From Solirubrobacter pauli (lineage in GTDB: Bacteria; Actinomycetota; Thermoleophilia; Solirubrobacterales; Solirubrobacteraceae): a stretch of 64,000 nt of DNA. A program made the position numbers and the translations under genes. The notes beneath the pieces are model-generated. The model did not search any database and was not told the DNA's origin. It worked only from the letters and a program-made list of their open reading frames with translations. The DNA lies in assembly GCF_003633755.1 (NCBI RefSeq), contig NZ_RBIL01000001.1, positions 543,426 through 607,425 of the forward strand, read 5' to 3'. Positions 32,332-40,344 of the stretch are shown piece after piece (the stretch's first letter is position 1; each line of letters opens with the position of its first letter).

Positions 32332-33426
32332 GTGAAGACGTCCAGGGTCCTCGCGGCGCTTGCGGCCGCGTTCATGGTCGCCGCTCCGGCAGCCGGCGCG
32401 CAGGAGATCACCGTCATGACGCGCAACGTGTTCCTCGGCGCGGACTTGAACCCGGCGATCAACGCGCCGGGCATCGGCGAGGCGATCAACGGCGCCGGCA
32501 CCGTGTGGAACGAGCTGCAGGCGACCAAGTTCCCGGAGCGTGCCGTCCCGCTCGCGCGCGAGATCAAGGCGTCCGGCGCCGATCTCGTGGGGCTGCAGGA
32601 GGTCGCGCTCTGGCACTCCCAGCAGCCGTCCGACGGCGGCGCGCCGCCGATCAGCCCGATCGCCGGTGCGCAGCCCGCGAGCACGGTCGCGTTCGACTTC
32701 CTCGCGCTGTTGCAGGCGCAGCTCGGCTCGAGCTACAAGGTGGTCGTCGTCCAGAAGGAGTTCCAGGCCGAGCTGCCGGTCAACGCCGACGGCAACACCG
32801 CGACCGGCGCGGGCCCGCTCGCCGGCTTCGGCGCGGACCTCGACGCGCGGCTGACGATGCGTGACGTCATCCTCGTCCGCCGCGGCTCGAAGGTGAAGCT
32901 CGGCAAGACCCGCAAGGGACACTTCAAGACGCGCTACGAGCCGAGCGTCGGCGGCCTGAAGATCCCGGTCGACCGCGGCTGGGTGTCGGTCGAAGCGCGG
33001 CTCGGCAAGCGCTCGTTCCGCTTCGTCAACACGCACCTGGAGGCGTTCGGGGACCCGAAGATCCGCGCGGCGCAGGCCAAGGAGCTGCTCGCCGGCCCGC
33101 TGAAGACCAAGGCGCAGGTGATCCTGGTCGGCGACCTCAACTCGGGCATCGGCCGCCACAACCAGCCGGAGAAGCCCGGTGACGACCTCGCGTTCAAGGC
33201 GCTGAAGGGCTTCAAGGACAACGGCGCGCGGCAGAGCTGCTGCTACTCGTCGCTGACCGACCCGGCGGCGAAGCTCGACCACACCGTCGATCACGTGCTC
33301 ACCAAGCCGGGGTTGAAGACGGTGCGCGCCCGGGTGACCGGCAACGATCCGGCGGCGCGGACGCCGTCCGGCCTGTGGCCGTCCGACCATGGCGGCGTGA
33401 TCAGCCGGTTGCGCCTGCGCGGTTGA
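32332..33426 (+). CDS. Secreted endonuclease/exonuclease/phosphatase (EEP) family hydrolase
   Basis: 364 aa. A signal peptide (about 1-25, ending AAGAQE) precedes the EEP fold: TRNVFLGADLN (Asn), GLQEVALW (metal Glu), VNTHLEAF (His), VGDLNSG (Asp/Asn), DHTVDHVLT (Asp) and WPSDHGGV (terminal Asp/His). These are the complete active-site residues of the DNase I/sphingomyelinase group. It may act on lipid head groups, nucleic acid or phosphate esters outside the cell. The start is GTG 32332 just after a leaderless -10. Confidence 0.82.
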   Translation: MKTSRVLAALAAAFMVAAPAAGAQEITVMTRNVFLGADLNPAINAPGIGEAINGAGTVWNELQATKFPERAVPLAREIKASGADLVGLQEVALWHSQQPSDGGAPPISPIAGAQPASTVAFDFLALLQAQLGSSYKVVVVQKEFQAELPVNADGNTATGAGPLAGFGADLDARLTMRDVILVRRGSKVKLGKTRKGHFKTRYEPSVGGLKIPVDRGWVSVEARLGKRSFRFVNTHLEAFGDPKIRAAQAKELLAGPLKTKAQVILVGDLNSGIGRHNQPEKPGDDLAFKALKGFKDNGARQSCCYSSLTDPAAKLDHTVDHVLTKPGLKTVRARVTGNDPAARTPSGLWPSDHGGVISRLRLRG

Positions 33427-33432
33427 GCCCGC

Positions 33433-33438
33433 TACCTT
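33433..33438 (+). promoter_or_regulatory. Leaderless -10 of the ankyrin gene
   Basis: TACCTT, 8 nt, GTG 33447, with no Shine-Dalgarno sequence. Confidence 0.5.
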
Positions 33439-33446
33439 CAGGCGTC

Positions 33447-34646
33447 GTGAGCTTGTTCGAGGCGGCCAAGGCCGGGGATTCCGGTGCGGTCCAAGCACTT
33501 CTGCGTGACGGCGCCGACGTCAACGCGCGTGAAAGCGGCGACAACACGTGCGCACTGCACTGGGCAGCGGCCGGCGGCCACCTGGAGGTCGTCCGGCTGC
33601 TGGTCGACGCCGGCGGCGACGTCGCCGGCAACGGCGACGACCACGCGCTGGGCGTGATCGGCTGGGCGACGTGCTGGGAGTCGCCCCGGCCGGACGTCGC
33701 CGAGTTCCTGGTCAGCCGCGGCGCGCGCCACCACATCTTCTCCGCGCTGGCCCTGGGGCTCGCCGACGAGGTCCGCGCGATCGTCGCCGCCGACCCGGGC
33801 GCGCTCAACCAGCGGATGAGCCGCAACGAGGATCACCGACTGCCGCTGCAGTTCGTGGTCGCGCGCGGCCAGGCGGACATGGTCGAGCTGCTGGTGTCGC
33901 TCGGCGCCGACCCGCTCGGCGTCGACGGCTTCGGGCACTTCGCCGCCACGTACGCGAGCGTCGCGGGCGTCGACGACGCGGTCATGCGGGCGATCGCGGC
34001 GCTCAGCCAGGCCGAGATCGCCAGCGCCGAGCGGGGGCAGCGACCGGCGCGCGGCTACGAGGTCGACCTGCTGGCCGCCCTCGCGCTCGGCGACGTCGAC
34101 ACCGCCGCCCGGTTCAGCAGCGTCGTCGGCCCCGGCGTGCTGCACCTGATGGCCAAGCGCGGCGACGCGGACGCGGTCCGCTGGCTGCTCGGCCGCGGCG
34201 CGAACCCCGACGCGCTGTGGACGCACTTCGGCGTGGACGTCACCGCGCTGCACCTCGCGGTCATGGGCGGCCACGAGGAGGTCGCGCACGTGTTGCTCGC
34301 GGCGGGCGCCGACCCGACGATCCGCGACAGCGTCCACAACCAGGACGCCCTCGGCTGGGCCCGCCACTTCGAGCAGACGGCGCTCGTCCCGCTCTTCGAG
34401 CCCGATCGCGAGGACGGCGTGAGCGTCGTCCTCGAGTTCGAGGAGCGCGACGCGCACCTGAAGGAGATCATCGAGGCCTTCGACGACGGCTGGGTCGTCG
34501 GCATCTCCAGCACCTCCGGCCTCGTCCGGCTGGACCTCGCGACCCCCGGTACCACCACCTGGGGCGCCGCGGTCACCCTCGTGGAAGGCCGGCTGGAGCG
34601 CCTGCCGTTCGACTGGCGCTCCCACGTGGCCTGCCGCCGGCCCTAG
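33447..34646 (+). CDS. Ankyrin-repeat protein
   Basis: 399 aa. The N-terminal half has clear ankyrin repeats such as GADVNARESGDNTCALHWAA then GGHLEVVRLLVDAGGDV, with more at about residues 140-180. A second block at about 230-310 has GRGANPDALWTHFGVDVTALHLAV then GGHEEVAHVLLAAGADP. The last 90 residues are a separate beta-rich domain. It probably mediates protein-protein contacts in the cytoplasm. The start is GTG 33447. The TAG stop shares CTAG with the stop of the convergent VOC gene. Confidence 0.82.
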   Translation: MSLFEAAKAGDSGAVQALLRDGADVNARESGDNTCALHWAAAGGHLEVVRLLVDAGGDVAGNGDDHALGVIGWATCWESPRPDVAEFLVSRGARHHIFSALALGLADEVRAIVAADPGALNQRMSRNEDHRLPLQFVVARGQADMVELLVSLGADPLGVDGFGHFAATYASVAGVDDAVMRAIAALSQAEIASAERGQRPARGYEVDLLAALALGDVDTAARFSSVVGPGVLHLMAKRGDADAVRWLLGRGANPDALWTHFGVDVTALHLAVMGGHEEVAHVLLAAGADPTIRDSVHNQDALGWARHFEQTALVPLFEPDREDGVSVVLEFEERDAHLKEIIEAFDDGWVVGISSTSGLVRLDLATPGTTTWGAAVTLVEGRLERLPFDWRSHVACRRP

Positions 34647-35017
34647 GCGCTGCGGTCGGGGATCTCCTGGACGGCCCAGGCGTTGCCGTCCGGGTCCGAG
34701 AAGTAGAGGAAGCGCCCCCACGGCTGATCGTCGATCTCGCTGATCGGCGCGCCGCGGCCGACGAGCTCCGCGCGCGCCGCCTCGATGTCCTTGACCACGA
34801 GCTGCAGGCCCTTGACCGAGCCGGGCTCGGAGTCGAGCAGCCCCTGGCCGATGGCGATCGAGCACCCCGAGCCGGGAGGGGTCAGCTGCACGAAGCGCAG
34901 GTTCTCGTTGACCTGATGATCGTGGTCGGCGTTGAAGCCGATCTGATCGACATAGAACGCCTTCGCGCGATCGACGTCGGAGACGGGCACGGCCACCAGC
35001 TCGAGCTTGAAGTCCAT
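34643..35017 (-). CDS. VOC (glyoxalase/bleomycin resistance) superfamily protein
   Basis: 124 aa single VOC module. It begins KLELVAVPVSDVDRAKAFYV, has IDDQPWGRFLYFSDPDGNAW near the end, and contains metal-site candidates His and Glu in the beta-alpha-beta-beta-beta units. The substrate is unknown. ATG 35017 follows a leaderless -10 whose TAG is the stop codon of the upstream gene. The stop is interlocked with the ankyrin gene stop in CTAG. Confidence 0.8.
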   Translation of the reverse strand: MDFKLELVAVPVSDVDRAKAFYVDQIGFNADHDHQVNENLRFVQLTPPGSGCSIAIGQGLLDSEPGSVKGLQLVVKDIEAARAELVGRGAPISEIDDQPWGRFLYFSDPDGNAWAVQEIPDRSA

Positions 35018-35024
35018 GGCCGGA

Positions 35025-35030
35025 AGGCTA
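35025..35030 (-). promoter_or_regulatory. Leaderless -10 overlapping the stop codon of the upstream gene
   Basis: On the minus strand TAGCCT is followed by 7 nt and ATG 35017. Its TAG is the stop of the AbiEi/DUF559 gene. Confidence 0.5.
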
Positions 35031-35921
35031 CGGGCGATTGCGGTCAGCTTCTGGCCTCAACTTGGCCAGCGCCAACTCGTAGGTCCGCGCCCGCACGACG
35101 GTCCACCCGGCGGCGATCAGCTCGTCGTCGCGCACACGATCGGTGACGCGGTTCGGAGGCCGCCGGTGGTTGGGTCCGTCGATCTCGACGATGAGCTTGC
35201 GGTCGGGCCAGTGGAAGTCGACCTCGATGCCCTTCGCCTTCCGGTTCGTGAGTGGCGGGGGGAAGCCGAGTGCCGTGAGCGCGCGGCGGAACGCGACCTC
35301 GCCGCGGCTGCGCGTGCCGGCGCTGCCGTCCAGCCAGTCCTCGATCGCCTGCTCGAGAACCCTCACGTTGTGGTGTCCGTTGGCGCGCTGGATCGCTTGC
35401 CGCAGCGCGGGCACGTCGAGGAGGTGCAAGTACGCGGCCTCGTGGATGAGCGCGGTCAGCTCCTCGGCGATCAGCGAGTCACTGAGGTCGATGAGGAGGC
35501 GCGGGACGGTGAGGCACGGGATACCTCTGAAGGTGGTGACGTCCCGTGGGTCGAGCGCTCTCGCCTCGCGCAGGTTGACGCCCGGTATCGGTCGGTGCCG
35601 TCGCGGGACAAGGATCTCGGGCTCGTTCGGCGCCCATTTCTGGAGCCCGTAATGCGCGGCCAGGCACTCGCCGCGGAGCACAGCGCCATCCCCACCGGCG
35701 AACACAGCGGCCAGCCAACGACCCTCACGAGAAAGAGCGGTGTGCCCGACCGCGTAGACACCTGGATACAGCCGGTGAAGGTCGGAGCGCCGCGAGATCG
35801 CGCTCTCCGAAATGCCGAGCCCACGAAGCTGCGCGTATCGGACGATCCCGTACTGCGAACTCGCAAGGCGGGCGAGGGGTGTCGAACCTGACTTGCGGTG
35901 AGCGGGAGCGTCGTGCGGCAC
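35028..35921 (-). CDS. AbiEi-type winged-helix plus DUF559 (Vsr-like nuclease fold) protein
   Basis: 297 aa. The N-terminal part (about 10-70, SSQYGIVRYAQLRGLGISES then LHRLYPGVYAVGH) matches the AbiEi antitoxin-like winged helix seen in many actinobacterial proteins. The C-terminal part (about 205-290) has GIEVDFHWPDRKLIVEIDG, then RVRDDELIAAGWTVVRA: the Asp and Glu-x-Asp of the PD-(D/E)xK/Vsr fold of DUF559. It may be a DNA-binding nuclease-like protein tied to defence or repair, but no toxin partner is adjacent. The stretch is visibly less GC-rich in third codon positions than its neighbours, hinting at transfer. The start is GTG 35921. Confidence 0.72.
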   Translation of the reverse strand: MPHDAPAHRKSGSTPLARLASSQYGIVRYAQLRGLGISESAISRRSDLHRLYPGVYAVGHTALSREGRWLAAVFAGGDGAVLRGECLAAHYGLQKWAPNEPEILVPRRHRPIPGVNLREARALDPRDVTTFRGIPCLTVPRLLIDLSDSLIAEELTALIHEAAYLHLLDVPALRQAIQRANGHHNVRVLEQAIEDWLDGSAGTRSRGEVAFRRALTALGFPPPLTNRKAKGIEVDFHWPDRKLIVEIDGPNHRRPPNRVTDRVRDDELIAAGWTVVRARTYELALAKLRPEADRNRP

Positions 35922-35971
35922 CCCCTTACGGTCTCAAGGAGTGCAGCTACGCATCTACACGCGTTTGCGAA

Positions 35972-37753
35972 TTAACCGTCAACAAGTTCGGACTGCTCGA
36001 GCCACGACGCCTCGAGCGCTTCGCGCTCGGAGGCGTTCTCGGCCAGCTCGGATTGCAGTTCGCGAAGGCGGTTGAAGTCTGTGGCCGCCGTCGCCATGGC
36101 CGCGTGGAGCTCCGCTTCGCGCGCCTCGTTCTTCTCCAGCGCGCGCTCGAGGCGCGCGACCTCCTTGCGCGCCGCCCGGATGACGGCTTGGTTCGGGGTC
36201 GCCTTGGTCTCCCGCGCGACGGGCGCCGGCTCGGGCGCGCGCAGGGACAGGTACTGGTCGATGCCGCCCGGGAGGTGCGTCACTCCGCCGTCGCCCAGGA
36301 GCGCGTAGACGTTGTCGCAGACGCGCTCGACGAAGTAGCGGTCGTGGGAGACGACGATCAGCGTGCCGGGCCAGCCGTCCAGCAGGTCCTCGAGCGCGGT
36401 GAGGGTGTCGATGTCGAGGTCGTTGGTCGGCTCGTCGAGCAGCAACACGTTCGGCTCGGCCATCAGGAGCCGCATCAGCTGCAGGCGACGGCGCTCGCCG
36501 CCCGACAGGTCCTTCACCAGCGTCCGCTGGCGCTCGCCGCGGAAGCCGAAGCGGTCGAGCAGGGAGCCGGCGGTCAGCTCGCTGCCGTCGCCCAGGCGCG
36601 CGACGCCGCGCACCTCCTCGACGGCCTCCAGGACGCGCAGGTGACCCGGGATCTCCACCGTGTCCTGCGACAGGTGCGCGAGCCGCACGGTGGTGCCGTG
36701 CTCGACCTCGCCCGCATCCGGCTCGAGCTCCTTCGCCAGCACCTTCGTCAGCGACGACTTGCCGGAGCCGTTGACGCCCACCAACCCGATCCGGTCGCCC
36801 GGGCCGATGTGCCAGTCGACGCCGCGCAGCAGGACCTTCGCGCCGAACGCCAGCCCGACGCCCTCGGCCTCGATGACCTTGCCACCCAGCCGCGAGGACG
36901 CGAACTTCAGGAGCTCCGCGCGGTCGCGAGCCTCGGGCTCGTCGGCGATCAGCGCGTTCGCCGCCTCGATGCGGAACTTCGGCTTGGCGGTGCGCGCCGG
37001 CGGCCCGCGGCGCAGCCAGGCGAGCTCCTTGCGGATCAGCATCTGGCGGCGCTCCTCACGCGCGGCGGCCTGGCGCTCGCGCTCAGCGCGGGCCAGCACG
37101 TAGGCCGCGTAGCCACCCTCGTACTGGTGCACGTCTCCGTCGCTGACCTCCCAGGTGTGCGTGCACACGGCGTCGAGGAACCAGCGATCGTGGGTGACGA
37201 CCAGCATCGAGCCGCGCCGTGCGGCCAGGTGCCGCGCCAGCCAGTCCACGCCCTCGACGTCCAGGTGGTTCGTGGGCTCGTCGAGCAGCAGCAGCTCGGG
37301 GTGGCCGAGCAGCGTCTGCGCCAGCGCGATCCGCCGCCGCTCGCCGCCGCTCAACGGCTCGATCAGCGTGTCCAGCCCACGCGGGAAGCGCGACATCGAC
37401 ACGCCGCCCAGCAGCCCGTCGAGCACCGACCGGTAGCGGGCGTCAGCCGCCCACTCGTGGTCGGCCATGCCGCCGACGAGCTCGTCGCGCACGGTCTTGG
37501 AGCCGTCGAGCGAGTCGCCTTGCCCGAGCATCGACAGCGCGAGCCCGCCGACCCGCGTCACCGCGCCTTCGTCCGGCTCCTCCACACCCCCGATGAGCCG
37601 CAGCAGGGTCGACTTGCCGTCGCCGTTGCGTCCCACGATCCCGACGCGATCGCCGGCGGCCACGCCGAGCGTCACGCCGCTGAGGACGGTCCGCGCGGCG
37701 AAGCCCTTCGCCACGTCTTTGAGGTTCACGAGATTGCGCGCAGGCGCTGACAT
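35972..37753 (-). CDS. ABC-F family ATPase (Uup-like)
   Basis: 593 aa soluble protein with two ABC domains and no membrane part. The first Walker A is GIVGRNGDGKSTLL (about 38-51), signature LSGGERRRIALAQ and Walker B LLLLDEPTNHLD. The second is GLVGVNGSGKSSLTK, LSGGERRRLQLMR and VLLLDEPTNDLD. A C-terminal charged coiled coil (about 535-593) resembles Uup rather than EttA. ABC-F proteins bind the ribosomal E site, and some protect ribosomes from antibiotics. It diverges from helD with only 25 bp between the starts. Confidence 0.88.
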   Translation of the reverse strand: MSAPARNLVNLKDVAKGFAARTVLSGVTLGVAAGDRVGIVGRNGDGKSTLLRLIGGVEEPDEGAVTRVGGLALSMLGQGDSLDGSKTVRDELVGGMADHEWAADARYRSVLDGLLGGVSMSRFPRGLDTLIEPLSGGERRRIALAQTLLGHPELLLLDEPTNHLDVEGVDWLARHLAARRGSMLVVTHDRWFLDAVCTHTWEVSDGDVHQYEGGYAAYVLARAERERQAAAREERRQMLIRKELAWLRRGPPARTAKPKFRIEAANALIADEPEARDRAELLKFASSRLGGKVIEAEGVGLAFGAKVLLRGVDWHIGPGDRIGLVGVNGSGKSSLTKVLAKELEPDAGEVEHGTTVRLAHLSQDTVEIPGHLRVLEAVEEVRGVARLGDGSELTAGSLLDRFGFRGERQRTLVKDLSGGERRRLQLMRLLMAEPNVLLLDEPTNDLDIDTLTALEDLLDGWPGTLIVVSHDRYFVERVCDNVYALLGDGGVTHLPGGIDQYLSLRAPEPAPVARETKATPNQAVIRAARKEVARLERALEKNEAREAELHAAMATAATDFNRLRELQSELAENASEREALEASWLEQSELVDG

Positions 37754-37761
37754 CGGTCATC

Positions 37762-37767
37762 AGCCTA
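37762..37767 (-). promoter_or_regulatory. Leaderless -10 of the ABC-F gene
   Basis: On the minus strand TAGGCT, 8 nt, ATG 37753. It shares the TA at 37766-37767 with the helD -10. Confidence 0.55.
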
Positions 37768-37771
37768 CGAT
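37766..37771 (+). promoter_or_regulatory. Leaderless -10 of helD
   Basis: TACGAT, 7 nt, ATG 37779. With the minus element it forms AGCCTACGAT, an ANNNTANNNT bidirectional -10. Confidence 0.6.
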
Positions 37772-37778
37772 CAACGGC

Positions 37779-39743
37779 ATGGAGGAGCTGGAGGCCGAGC
37801 AACGGCACCTGGATGAGACGGCCGCCGCGTACGACCGCGCGTTCGCCGCGCTGACCGAATACCGCGACCGCGCGGTGAGCGACGACGAGTACGCCAACGA
37901 GGCGCTGGAGGCCATGCGCCGCGAGCGCATCCGCGTCTACACGGAGGCCAGCGGGCCGCTCTACTTCGGCCGCATCGACCGCACGGACGACTCGACGCTG
38001 TACATCGGCCGCCACGCGGTGCACAGCCCGTCCAACGACCTGCTGAGCATCAACTGGCGCGCCCCCGCGGCCGAGCCGTTCTACACCGCTACTGAGCAGG
38101 ACCCGCACGGCGTGCGCCGACGACGCCGCCTCGACATCGAGGAGCGCACGGTCCTCGGCTTCGTCGACGAGCCGCTCGACACGAGCTTCGAGGACCACCT
38201 GACCGACGCGATCGTCGAGGACATCAGCCGGCAGCGCGTCGGTGAGATGCGCCAGATCATCTCGACGATCACGCCCGACCAGTACGAGCTGATCGCCAGG
38301 CAGACCGACGGCGCCCTCGTCATCCAGGGCGGCCCCGGCACGGGCAAGACCGCCGTCGGCCTGCACCGCGCCGCGTGGCTGCTCTACACCAACCCCCAGC
38401 TCGGCCGCGAGGGCGTGCTGGTGGTCGGCCCGAACGAGACGTTCATCCGCTACATCGAGCAGGTGCTGCCGGCGCTCGGCGAGGGCGGCGTCGAGCAGCG
38501 GGCGATCGGCGCGCTCGTCACCAAGCCGCACGGCGAGACCGACGAGGCACGCGAGCTGGCGACGCTCAAGGGCAGCGCCCGGATCGCGACCGTGCTCGAG
38601 CGCCTGCTGTGGGACCGGCTGCACTTCGAGGACATCTCGGTGCCCGTGTCCCGCCGCGTCACCGCCACGGTGACCGCCGACGAGCAGCGCGAGCTGGTCG
38701 CCGCCGTCCGCGAGCGCGCGTTCTCGTACGCCACCGCCCGCGAGCGCTTCCGCGAACGCCTCGCCGGCACGTTCGCCTCCCGCGTGCTCACCAGCGACTC
38801 GCTCGCCAGCCCCGACGACGCGATCAAGACGATCCGCAAGGCCAAGGAGTACACGCGCGCGGTCACCAAGGCGTGGCCGAAGGAGACGCCCGAGGGCCTC
38901 GTCAAGAAGCTGTTCACGAACCGCGAGCGCCTCGAGCGCGTGGCGGCCGACCTCCTCACCCCGGACGAGATCACGCGCCTGATCAAGGCCAAGGCCGCGA
39001 CGGACAAGCACGCCATGACGCCGACCGACGTCGCGCTGCTCGACGAGGCGCACTGGCTGATCGACCCGGGCTTCCGCCGCTTCGGGCACGTGGTCGTCGA
39101 CGAGGCGCAGAACCTCACGCCGATGGAGCTGCGGATGGTGGTCAGACGCGCGCGCTCGCAGTCGCTGACCATCCTCGGCGACCTCGCCCAGCGCACCGCT
39201 GACGCCGGCGTGTCGTCGTGGGAGCGCGTGCTCAACGAGGCCGGCGTGAGCACCTACGACGTGTCCGAGCTGGAGATCAGCTACCGCGTCCCGAACGAGT
39301 TCCTGACGATCGCGGGGACGCTGCTGCCGCCGGGCGCGCCCGCGCCGCGGGGTGTCCGCGAGGCCCCGTTCCCGGCGCGCGCGATCCACACCGAGACGCT
39401 CGGCGAGGCCACGGCGCGGGAGGCCTCACGCCTGGCCGAGACCGTCAAGGGCAGCGTCGGCATCGTCGCGCCGCTCGAGCACATGTCCACGGTGCGGGCG
39501 GCGTTGGACACCTACGCCGACGCCACGCACGCGGCCCTCGGCGCGGGCATCAACCTGCTCGACCTGCACGTCGCGAAGGGCCTCGAGTTCGACGCGATCG
39601 TCGTCGTCGAGCCGGAGGCGATCCTGCGCGAGCGCCCCGACGGCGGCGTCGGCGGCCTCTACACCGCGCTCACCCGCGCGACCCGCGCCATGTCGGTGGT
39701 GCACTCCGAGCCGCTGCCGGAGCCGCTGGCCGAGGCCTTCTAG
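37779..39743 (+). CDS. helD: HelD-like UvrD-superfamily ATPase (RNA polymerase recycling factor)
   Basis: 654 aa. An N-terminal coiled-coil arm (about 1-55, EELEAEQRHLDETAAAYDRA) is the part that enters the RNA polymerase channel in HelD. It is followed by FGRID and IGRH elements typical of the family. Walker A is GGPGTGKTAV (about 184-193), motif II VVDEAQNLTPMELRM, then ISYRVPNEF and VAKGLEFDAIVVVEP. HelD dissociates stalled RNA polymerase from DNA and can protect it from rifampicin in some actinobacteria. The TAG stop shares CTAG with the convergent TetR gene. Confidence 0.85.
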   Translation: MEELEAEQRHLDETAAAYDRAFAALTEYRDRAVSDDEYANEALEAMRRERIRVYTEASGPLYFGRIDRTDDSTLYIGRHAVHSPSNDLLSINWRAPAAEPFYTATEQDPHGVRRRRRLDIEERTVLGFVDEPLDTSFEDHLTDAIVEDISRQRVGEMRQIISTITPDQYELIARQTDGALVIQGGPGTGKTAVGLHRAAWLLYTNPQLGREGVLVVGPNETFIRYIEQVLPALGEGGVEQRAIGALVTKPHGETDEARELATLKGSARIATVLERLLWDRLHFEDISVPVSRRVTATVTADEQRELVAAVRERAFSYATARERFRERLAGTFASRVLTSDSLASPDDAIKTIRKAKEYTRAVTKAWPKETPEGLVKKLFTNRERLERVAADLLTPDEITRLIKAKAATDKHAMTPTDVALLDEAHWLIDPGFRRFGHVVVDEAQNLTPMELRMVVRRARSQSLTILGDLAQRTADAGVSSWERVLNEAGVSTYDVSELEISYRVPNEFLTIAGTLLPPGAPAPRGVREAPFPARAIHTETLGEATAREASRLAETVKGSVGIVAPLEHMSTVRAALDTYADATHAALGAGINLLDLHVAKGLEFDAIVVVEPEAILRERPDGGVGGLYTALTRATRAMSVVHSEPLPEPLAEAF

Positions 39744-40231
39744 GCCGTCCAGATGCCCGCCGGCGGCCCGGACTGCGCCCGCGATGGGAGCAACCGGGCC
39801 AGGCGGGCCACCGACGGCCCGCCGTGCAGCGCCGCGTAGGCGCCGCCGAGCAGCACCGCCGCGACCTCCTCGTCGCCGACCGCCGACGTCAGGGCGAGCG
39901 AGATGCGGCGCAGTGAGCGCTCCACCCGTTCGGAGGCGCCGACGCGCGCGGTGACCAGCAGGAGCCGCGCGCCAGGATCGAGCTCGACGTACTCGTCCAG
40001 CGCCGCCGCGATCTGGCCGACACCGCCCTCGAAGCGCTCGATCAGGCGCTCCACCTCGGCTTCGACGGCCAGCGCGAACAGCTCGTCCTTGTCGCCCCCG
40101 CGCGCGTAGAGCGTCGGACGGGCGACGCCGGCCGCCGCGACCACGCGGTCGATCGACGTGCCGTGCAGGCCGCCGTCGGCGAACGCCGCGGCCAGCGCGG
40201 CCGTGTTGATCTGCGCTCGTGCCCGGGCCAT
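39740..40231 (-). CDS. TetR-family transcriptional regulator
   Basis: 163 aa. The N-terminal helix-turn-helix is at about residues 8-50: GTSIDRVVAAAGVARPTLYA then GGDKDELFALAVEAEVERL. The C-terminal ligand domain is short. ATG 40231 is chosen over the in-frame TTG 40240 because a near-perfect -10 (TAGAAT) lies 8 nt before it. It is divergent from narK, 113 bp away, and a palindrome lies between them, so it may control the nitrate operon. Confidence 0.82.
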   Translation of the reverse strand: MARARAQINTAALAAAFADGGLHGTSIDRVVAAAGVARPTLYARGGDKDELFALAVEAEVERLIERFEGGVGQIAAALDEYVELDPGARLLLVTARVGASERVERSLRRISLALTSAVGDEEVAAVLLGGAYAALHGGPSVARLARLLPSRAQSGPPAGIWTA

Positions 40232-40239
40232 CAGCGTCA

Positions 40240-40245
40240 ATTCTA
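40240..40245 (-). promoter_or_regulatory. Leaderless -10 of the TetR gene
   Basis: On the minus strand TAGAAT, 8 nt, ATG 40231. It overlaps a partly symmetric sequence (about 40243-40261) that could be an autoregulatory operator. Confidence 0.5.
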
Positions 40246-40293
40246 ATCAGGCAGTTCAGATTCGCCCAGGCGTCGTCCGATCACGACCACATG

Positions 40294-40310
40294 TCCGACC
40301 GGCGGTCGGA
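40294..40310. promoter_or_regulatory. Palindromic operator candidate upstream of narK
   Basis: TCCGACCG-G-CGGTCGGA is a perfect 8-1-8 palindrome placed 23 bp before the narK -10, roughly the -40 region. It is a candidate site for the neighbouring TetR protein or a nitrogen regulator, or simply a hairpin. Confidence 0.45.
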
Positions 40311-40332
40311 TGGACCCGCTCAGCCCTCGCCA

Positions 40333-40338
40333 TACGGT
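40333..40338 (+). promoter_or_regulatory. Leaderless -10 of the nitrate assimilation operon
   Basis: TACGGT, 6 nt, ATG 40345, with no Shine-Dalgarno sequence. Confidence 0.5.
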
Positions 40339-40344
40339 CCAGCC

